Source: CAIVAT01 sp964628215
GTDB taxonomy: Bacteria; Bacteroidota; Bacteroidia; Bacteroidales; FEN-979
Assembly: GCA_964628215.1 (NCBI GenBank)
Contig: CAZVNF010000175.1
Location: 1-7,403, forward strand
Length of the DNA: 7,403 nucleotides
Reading direction: 5' to 3'
The position numbers were made by a program, and so were the translations under genes. The notes below the pieces were generated by a model. That model was given only the letters and a program-made list of their open reading frames with translations. It was not told where the DNA came from and made no database searches. This document shows positions 1 through 4,815 of the stretch, piece after piece (the first letter of the stretch is position 1; each line of letters begins with the position of its first letter).

Positions 1-28
1 ACCTCGCTACCTCGCTACCTCGCTACCT
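1..28. repeat. Octanucleotide tandem repeat (ACCTCGCT)n, open at left edge
   Basis: Three perfect copies of the 8-base unit ACCTCGCT (1-8, 9-16, 17-24) are followed by a half copy ACCT (25-28). The array starts at the first base of the window, so its true length is unknown. The minus-strand reading is AGGTAGCG repeated. The stop codon of the MBL hydrolase gene (TAG on the minus strand, 23-25) is made of repeat bases, so the gene ends as the array begins. Because the stop lies in the first unit met by the ribosome, changes in copy number further out should not alter the protein. Confidence 0.9.
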
Positions 29-661
29 GATAAACGGATTATTCTCCATCTCATACCCGATCTCCGTATCCGGCCCGTGTCCGGGATATACAAGGGTGTC
101 TTCGGGCAGACTAAAGAGCCGGGTTCGGATGCTGTTCATCAGCAGGTCAAAATCGCCGGATGGAAGATCGGTACGGCCGATGGTATCCCGGAACAGGACA
201 TCCCCGGTAATTACGAATTTCTCCAGTTCACTGTAAAAACAAACACTACCGGCTGCATGGCCTGGTGTATACAGTACTTTGAGAGAGGAATTTCCCCAGC
301 GGATAATTTCATTGTCCTCCAGGAACCGCGCGGGAGCAGGAATATCGTTGATTCTAAATCCAAAGGAAGAGCCCATTTCCTTCAGCGTATGGAAGAACAA
401 GGTTGAATCTTCATGGTATTCGGGGTTGACCTGGTAATTCCGGGAAATAAATCCATTTCCCAGCACATGGTCAATATGGCAATGGGTATTGAGGTTCCTC
501 ACAAGGTTCAGCTTGTTGTCTGAAATAAAGCTCCTGATCTCCTCCTCTTCTTTCGGCTCGTAACAGGCTGCATCGATAAGAATGCAATCGCCGGTTTCAT
601 CGTATAAAATATAGGAGTTGACCATAAAGGTGTTGAATACAAATTTCCTGATTTTTATCAT
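23..661 (-). CDS. MBL-fold metallo-hydrolase, GloC/YcbL-like (glyoxalase II type)
   Basis: This is a cytoplasmic metallo-beta-lactamase-fold hydrolase of 212 residues with no signal peptide. The metal-binding set is complete: HCHIDH at residues 60-65 (H60, H62, D64, H65), H135 in TPGH, D154 in TGDVLF, and H195 in YPGHGP. The stretch around GRTDLPSGD, the PGHGP motif, and the ending GYE..NNPF closely resemble E. coli GloC (YcbL, about 215 residues). GloC is a single-domain type II glyoxalase that hydrolyses S-lactoylglutathione-type thioesters; the substrate here is inferred, and other thioesters are possible. I chose the ATG at 661-659 (MIKIRKF). The frame stays open to an ATG at 721, but those 20 extra residues do not look like the family, and a -7 promoter element (688-695) lies inside them. 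No Shine-Dalgarno sequence is visible. The gene is divergent from the outer-membrane protein gene. Its stop codon falls in the tandem repeat. Confidence 0.9.
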   Translation of the reverse strand: MIKIRKFVFNTFMVNSYILYDETGDCILIDAACYEPKEEEEIRSFISDNKLNLVRNLNTHCHIDHVLGNGFISRNYQVNPEYHEDSTLFFHTLKEMGSSFGFRINDIPAPARFLEDNEIIRWGNSSLKVLYTPGHAAGSVCFYSELEKFVITGDVLFRDTIGRTDLPSGDFDLLMNSIRTRLFSLPEDTLVYPGHGPDTEIGYEMENNPFIR

Positions 662-687
662 CCGTTTTTCGTGTTTTACAAGTGCCG

Positions 688-695
688 CAAAGGTA
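688..695 (-). promoter_or_regulatory. Bacteroidota-type -7 element for the MBL hydrolase gene
   Basis: The minus-strand reading is TACCTTTG, an exact match to the Bacteroidota sigma-factor -7 consensus TAnnTTTG. It sits 26 bases upstream of the chosen ATG, which implies a short leader of about 20 bases and supports that start. I see no convincing TTG-type -33 element at the usual spacing of about 19-21 bases upstream, so strength cannot be judged. Confidence 0.6.
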
Positions 696-735
696 CGAAA
701 ATGCTGCCACATGACCGGCACATTGAAAATATTCG

Positions 736-743
736 TACCTTAG
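736..743 (+). promoter_or_regulatory. Bacteroidota-type -7 element for the outer-membrane protein gene
   Basis: TACCTTAG differs from the TAnnTTTG consensus at one base (A for T at position 7). It lies 32 bases before the ATG at 776, giving a predicted short leader of about 25 bases. It is the mirror copy of the element serving the divergent gene. No clear -33 TTG is found at the expected distance. Confidence 0.5.
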
Positions 744-775
744 CGGCTCCATTAAATGCCCTTGTATAATCGGAT

Positions 776-3700
776 ATGGCGAAGGAAACATGCGTGAACC
801 GTGGTTTGAAAATCTGGACGACAGCGTGCATTCTTCTTGGCCTTGTGATCTTTTTTCCGGTAGATGGTCATCCCCAGTTTTACAATGGCTCACAACTCAC
901 TTTCGGTAAAAGCAGGGTTCAGTACAGCGATTTTCTCTGGCTTAATTTCCGGTTCGAAAAATTTGACACCTACTATTACCTGAACGGGAAGGAACTGGCA
1001 ATGTACGCTGCCGAGTATGCCGATAAACACATCAAGGAGATCGAACTCGATTTGCAGTCGAACCTTGAAGAAAAAATTCAGTTTATTATTTTCAACACCC
1101 TTTCTGACTTAAAACAGAGCAACATCGGACTGTTCGGCGATTGGGACTATTACAATACCGGCGGGGTTACCCGGATCATCGGAGGCAGGGTTCTCCTGTT
1201 TTTTGACGGGAATTACGAGCATTTCGATCAGCAGATCCGTGCCGGGATCGCCCAGGTGATCCTGAACAACATGATCTATGGCACCGGAATAGGTGCACAG
1301 ATCAAGAACAATGCCCTGTTCTCGGTTCCCGAATGGTATATGAATGGCCTTATTTCCTTCATCTCGCGCAAATGGGATGCTGAAATCGAAAACCTGGTGC
1401 GCGATGCCATCATGAACCGGAAGTATGAGAAGTTCAATGCCCTGACCGGGGAAGAAGCAACCTATGCCGGGCACTCGTTGTGGAACTTTGTCGCCATGAA
1501 ATATGGCGCTTCCTCCATTCCGAATATTGTGTATATGGCGAGGCTCAGCAGGAATGTGGAGCGTGGATTTCAATACGTTCTTGGGGTCAGCTTCCAATCG
1601 GTCATCCAGGAATGGCTTTCATTTTATAAAGAGATATATACTGCGCAGGAATCAGCAGGTGCCAGCCCGGCAGGCATTGTGGTGAACAAGCGGAACAAAC
1701 CCGACCGTATTTATCATTCACTGAAGGTGGGCCCTGATGGCAGCCAGGTGGCCTATGCGGCACATCAGCTGGGGATTTACAAAGTATTTATTCAAAACAC
1801 GGAGACGGGTAAGAAAAAGCGGGTCTACCGTGGAGGATTCCGGCTTGCCGATCGCCCCGATTACACTTTTCCGCTCATAGCATGGCATCCCAGCGGGGGT
1901 GTTCTCGCCTTCCTGGTTGAACGAAAAGGAGAGATTTGGCTCTATTTTTATAATCTCGAAGACAAATCGCTGGAGCATCTATTGCTGGTTAATTTTCAGA
2001 AAGTTCTGGATATGTCATACTCCGATGACGGATCCCAGCTGGTTTTTTCAGCCGTTCAGAAGGGGCAGTCTGATATTTTTGTGTACAACATTGCCTCCGG
2101 TTCCCATGAACAAATAACAAAGGATGTATACAACGATTTGAATCCCAGGTTTATAAATCATTCTTCCCAGATTATCTTTTCATCAAACAGAACCAATGAT
2201 ACCCTCCGGTTTGATGAACCAGTGAAAATTGAAAACCTTCGTTACAATAACGATCTTTTCCTGTACAACTTTGCGGCGAAACGTAATGTTTTGCAACGTC
2301 TTACAAGTACGTTAGATGCGCATGAAACGCAACCTCAACCTTACGGTGACAACTATTTCTGTTTTCTGAGTGACCAGAGCGGCATCGTGAACCGCTATCT
2401 CGCCCGTTACGACAGCACCATCGCATATATTGATACCATTGCGCATTACCGTTATTTTACCACCACGTATCCTGTCACAAATTATTCCCGCAACATTCTG
2501 GAGCAGGATATTTCGCCGAAAGCGGCAAAATTCGGTGAGGTTTTTTATCAGAATAGAAATTATAAAATGGTTATTTCCGACCTGATCCTTCCAAAACAGC
2601 TTCCCCGTGCCGATGTTCAACCCTCTTATTTCAAAGATATTAAGGCAAAAACTGCCCGGAAAGAATCCGATCCGGCGAAAGCCGACAGTGTGCTTCGGCT
2701 TGCTGAACCTTTTAAAATAAAGGAGAAAAAGCACTTCACTACTGTAAGGCAAAGTGAAGTAGTGAGCCAGATTTTATCGAAGCTCGACACCGTGAAGTCG
2801 GGACAGGGAAGGTCCGGTAACGGAAATACCGCAGGTGGCGACAGCACCCTAAGCCAATACTGGAATTTATACAAGGCCCTGCAAAAGAAGGATTTTCCGC
2901 AGGCAAATACATTAAAAGATACCGCAAACAAGTATAAGAATGCCAAACAACTGAATTACAATGTGGAGTATTACATTGACCAGATGGTTACCCAGGTCGA
3001 TTTCACCTATCTGAATTTTGCCTATCAGCCGTTTACCGGCAGCCTGTCGCCGGTGTTTGTCAATCCCGGACTGAACGCGCTGCTGATGGTGGGGGTTACC
3101 GACCTGATGGAAGATTACCGCATCACCGGCGGGGTTCGCCTGAATGTAAGCCTGATCAACAATGAATATTTGTTCAGCTTTGGCAACTACCGGCGCCGGC
3201 TCGACCATCAGATTGTGTTTCATCGCAAGTCGGTAGAGGAGGCCGGTTATTATTCTATTGTCAGGCACCGGATCAATGAATTGTATTATGTAGCCACTTA
3301 TCCCTTTACCCCGGTGCTGAATATCAAAGGAACAGCCGCTGTACGCTATGACCGTGCGGTTTTCCTTTCAACCGACCAGCTCAATCTCAGGCAACCTGAT
3401 ATTCATGATGTTTGGGGGAGTGTGAAGGGGGAACTCACGTATGATAATACCCGCAGTCTCGGCTTGAATCTTTACCAGGGAACCCGGTACAAATTTTTTG
3501 GTGAATATTACCAGCTTGTAAACAGCAAGGGCAATAATCTCGTTGTACTCGGAATGGATTTTCGGAATTACCAGCGTGTTCACCGTACCCTGATATGGGC
3601 AAACAGGTTTGCCGCAAGTACCTCGTTTGGCAGCAATAAACTTCTTTATTATATGGGAGGAGTTGACAACTGGTTATTCCCGGCCTACAATACGAATACA

Positions 3701-4141
3701 CCCGTGGCTTTTGATCAGAACTACGCTTTTCAAACCCTGGCGACCAATATGCGTGGCTTTGATCAGAATATAAGAAACGGGAACAACTTTTTCGTGTATA
3801 ACACGGAGTTGCGCTGGCCGGTATTCCGTTACCTTTTTAACCGTCCGATCCGGTCCGACTTCATCAATAATTTCCAGCTGCTGGTGTTTGGAGATGTGGG
3901 CACCGCATGGACGGGCACTTCCCCGTGGTCGGAAGATAATCAGCTGTTCACCAGGTATATATACCGAAAACCCTTGTTTATCAAAGTTGAGATGCAAAAA
4001 GACCCGATTGTGGAAGGATTTGGATTTGGTGCCCGTACCCGGCTGTTTGGTTATTTTCTGCGCGGCGATCTGGCCTGGGGCGTGGAGGATGGCCGTATTC
4101 TCAAACCAATTTTCTATTTTTCACTCAGTCTTGACTTTTAA
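776..4141 (+). CDS. Secreted pseudo-peptidase / PD40 propeller / outer-membrane beta-barrel protein
   Basis: This 1121-residue protein is probably anchored in the outer membrane. Residues 1-31 form a signal peptide: K/R-rich start, hydrophobic core TTACILLGLVIFF, and a cut expected near 31-34. Residues 50-290 resemble the peptidase-MA (gluzincin) fold, but the HExxH position reads AGIAQ (156-160) and the downstream glutamate position reads W187-Y-M-N190-G, so it should not be catalytic. Residues 310-560 contain about five WD40-like (PD40/TolB-type) blades with patterns such as SxDGSQLVFSA...DIFVYNI. Residues 575-730 are a hydrophilic linker with a Gly/Ser/Asn-rich stretch near 676-690. From about 738 to the end, alternating aromatic strands form a barrel of the Omp85/surface-antigen type. 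The G1081 region and LRGDLAWG (1095-1102) precede a final strand ending in phenylalanine, the usual barrel-assembly signal. The function is unknown; binding, scaffolding or transport are all possible. The ATG at 776 gives the complete signal peptide. A YhbP-like gene follows two bases after the stop. Confidence 0.85.
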   Translation: MAKETCVNRGLKIWTTACILLGLVIFFPVDGHPQFYNGSQLTFGKSRVQYSDFLWLNFRFEKFDTYYYLNGKELAMYAAEYADKHIKEIELDLQSNLEEKIQFIIFNTLSDLKQSNIGLFGDWDYYNTGGVTRIIGGRVLLFFDGNYEHFDQQIRAGIAQVILNNMIYGTGIGAQIKNNALFSVPEWYMNGLISFISRKWDAEIENLVRDAIMNRKYEKFNALTGEEATYAGHSLWNFVAMKYGASSIPNIVYMARLSRNVERGFQYVLGVSFQSVIQEWLSFYKEIYTAQESAGASPAGIVVNKRNKPDRIYHSLKVGPDGSQVAYAAHQLGIYKVFIQNTETGKKKRVYRGGFRLADRPDYTFPLIAWHPSGGVLAFLVERKGEIWLYFYNLEDKSLEHLLLVNFQKVLDMSYSDDGSQLVFSAVQKGQSDIFVYNIASGSHEQITKDVYNDLNPRFINHSSQIIFSSNRTNDTLRFDEPVKIENLRYNNDLFLYNFAAKRNVLQRLTSTLDAHETQPQPYGDNYFCFLSDQSGIVNRYLARYDSTIAYIDTIAHYRYFTTTYPVTNYSRNILEQDISPKAAKFGEVFYQNRNYKMVISDLILPKQLPRADVQPSYFKDIKAKTARKESDPAKADSVLRLAEPFKIKEKKHFTTVRQSEVVSQILSKLDTVKSGQGRSGNGNTAGGDSTLSQYWNLYKALQKKDFPQANTLKDTANKYKNAKQLNYNVEYYIDQMVTQVDFTYLNFAYQPFTGSLSPVFVNPGLNALLMVGVTDLMEDYRITGGVRLNVSLINNEYLFSFGNYRRRLDHQIVFHRKSVEEAGYYSIVRHRINELYYVATYPFTPVLNIKGTAAVRYDRAVFLSTDQLNLRQPDIHDVWGSVKGELTYDNTRSLGLNLYQGTRYKFFGEYYQLVNSKGNNLVVLGMDFRNYQRVHRTLIWANRFAASTSFGSNKLLYYMGGVDNWLFPAYNTNTPVAFDQNYAFQTLATNMRGFDQNIRNGNNFFVYNTELRWPVFRYLFNRPIRSDFINNFQLLVFGDVGTAWTGTSPWSEDNQLFTRYIYRKPLFIKVEMQKDPIVEGFGFGARTRLFGYFLRGDLAWGVEDGRILKPIFYFSLSLDF

Positions 4142-4143
4142 CC

Positions 4144-4617
4144 ATGAGCCATCCGGAGCAGCGAATCATCGATTTTATCGGGGAACATCATGTTTTAACC
4201 CTGGCCATTGCGCGGGATAACATACCTTACTGTGCCTCCTGTTATTACGCCTATCTGGAGGAACAGAATCAATTCATTTTCACCTCAGATCATGAAACCC
4301 GTCATATCCGGGATGTGGTTGAAGGGAACAACTACAGGGTAGCCGCCACCATTGCCCTGGAGACGAAGATTGTCGGCAGGATCAGGGGAATCCAGTTGAC
4401 CGGTATCCTTACCGATCTTGATTCCGATCACGGCGCCCGGGCGATTGCGCGGGCACGTTACCTGAAACGTTTTCCGATCGCCCGCATGATGCCTGAACTG
4501 CATCTCTGGTCGCTTACCCCTGACTTAATAAAAATGACCGACAACCGTCTCGGTTTCGGAAAAAAACTTATCTGGTTGCCTGAAGCCTCCTCTACATCTT
4601 CCCGGGACCCGCTTTAG
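4144..4617 (+). CDS. yhbP: YhbP/UPF0306-family protein (PNPOx-like FMN-binding split barrel)
   Basis: This small cytoplasmic protein of 157 residues has no signal peptide. It resembles E. coli YhbP (147 residues, UPF0306) over its full length. Shared landmarks are TRH (52-54), RGIQLTG (81-87), RFPIARM (109-115), and the C-terminal block DNRLGFGKKLIWL (133-145). The fold belongs to the pyridoxamine 5'-phosphate oxidase-like split barrels, which usually bind FMN or a related flavin. The reaction of this family is not established, and residues that would fix the cofactor cannot be named with confidence. The last dozen residues (ASSTSSRDPL) are polar and extend beyond E. coli YhbP. The ATG is two bases after the stop of the outer-membrane protein gene, so translational coupling in one transcript is likely. 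No recognisable terminator hairpin follows the stop. Confidence 0.85.
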   Translation: MSHPEQRIIDFIGEHHVLTLAIARDNIPYCASCYYAYLEEQNQFIFTSDHETRHIRDVVEGNNYRVAATIALETKIVGRIRGIQLTGILTDLDSDHGARAIARARYLKRFPIARMMPELHLWSLTPDLIKMTDNRLGFGKKLIWLPEASSTSSRDPL

Positions 4618-4649
4618 CTGAATTATCAAAGTATATGTTTTTTTATTTC

Positions 4650-4707
4650 AGGGGTTTACCTGTTTTATCACCCTATGATGTTAATAACTATATTGAGCGA
4701 AACCCCT
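4650..4707. repeat. 8-bp inverted repeat in the spacer before nrdJ
   Basis: AGGGGTTT (4650-4657) is the perfect reverse complement of AAACCCCT (4700-4707), enclosing 42 bases. The loop holds a weak inner hairpin, ATCA (4667-4670) with TGAT (4676-4679). No T-tract follows the right arm, so it does not look like an intrinsic terminator. It lies just upstream of, and overlaps, the candidate nrdJ promoter, so a role as operator or 3'-UTR structure is possible. Chance cannot be excluded for an 8-bp stem with so long a loop. Confidence 0.45.
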
Positions 4708-4724
4708 TGTTCGTTGTATCTTGC
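4692..4724 (+). promoter_or_regulatory. Candidate Bacteroidota-type promoter for nrdJ
   Basis: ATTG (4692-4695) could serve as the -33 element. TATCTTGC (4717-4724) follows after 21 bases and resembles the common TATCTTTGC -7 sequence with one T missing. If used, transcription would start near 4731 and leave a leader of about 85 bases before the ATG at 4816. The -7 match is imperfect, so this is only the best candidate in the spacer. Confidence 0.4.
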
Positions 4725-4754
4725 AGCATCAATTTTTCTCCCGACATTTTATTG

Positions 4755-4770
4755 GAACGTTCGAAAGAAC
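4755..4770 (+). other. Small palindrome and GAAA-loop hairpin in the nrdJ leader
   Basis: GAACGTTC (4755-4762) is a perfect 8-base palindrome. It overlaps GTTC-GAAA-GAAC (4759-4770), a 4-bp stem closed by a GNRA-type tetraloop. The element would lie in the 5' leader if the candidate promoter is correct. The stem is short and no regulator is known to me for it. The remainder of the 4618-4815 spacer is AT-rich and shows nothing else I can name. Confidence 0.3.
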
Positions 4771-4815
4771 AATCAGTTAACAAAAACAGAACATAGCAGC
4801 TAAACCTGTTCATGA

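Larger units (their letters stand above)
684..747. repeat. Inverted repeat spanning the divergent promoters
   Basis: The minus-strand reading of 684-699 is TTCGTACCTTTGCGGC. The plus-strand reading of 732-747 is TTCGTACCTTAGCGGC. The two 16-base arms match at 15 positions, face outward, and are separated by 32 bases. Each arm contains the -7 hexamer region for the gene on its side. The symmetry could be a regulator-binding operator, an extended promoter element used in both directions, or an inverted duplication of one promoter. The sequence does not decide between these. Confidence 0.75.

Noticed and set aside
662..721. Upstream ATG at 721 that would add 20 residues to the MBL hydrolase
   Set aside because: The extra residues are unlike the family's N-terminus and contain the best promoter -7 element, so the start at 661 is more likely.
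765..770. TATAAT just before the outer-membrane protein gene
   Set aside because: It looks like an enterobacterial -10 box, but it is only five bases from the ATG and the organism appears to use TAnnTTTG promoters.
776..880. Lipoprotein signal for the outer-membrane protein (C18 in the hydrophobic stretch)
   Set aside because: The cysteine is within the hydrophobic core rather than in a lipobox at its end, so an ordinary signal peptide fits better.
4612..4644. Intrinsic terminator after the YhbP-like gene (CTTT/AAAG followed by a run of seven T)
   Set aside because: The only stem is four AT-rich pairs with a 12-base loop, too weak to call.
4681..4700. NrdR box (AACTATATTGAG) before nrdJ
   Set aside because: The core is two bases shorter than the usual box and there is no second box at a regular spacing.
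4618..4815. Cobalamin riboswitch expected before a B12-dependent enzyme
   Set aside because: No B12-box-like GCCACTG or other conserved core could be found by eye in the spacer.
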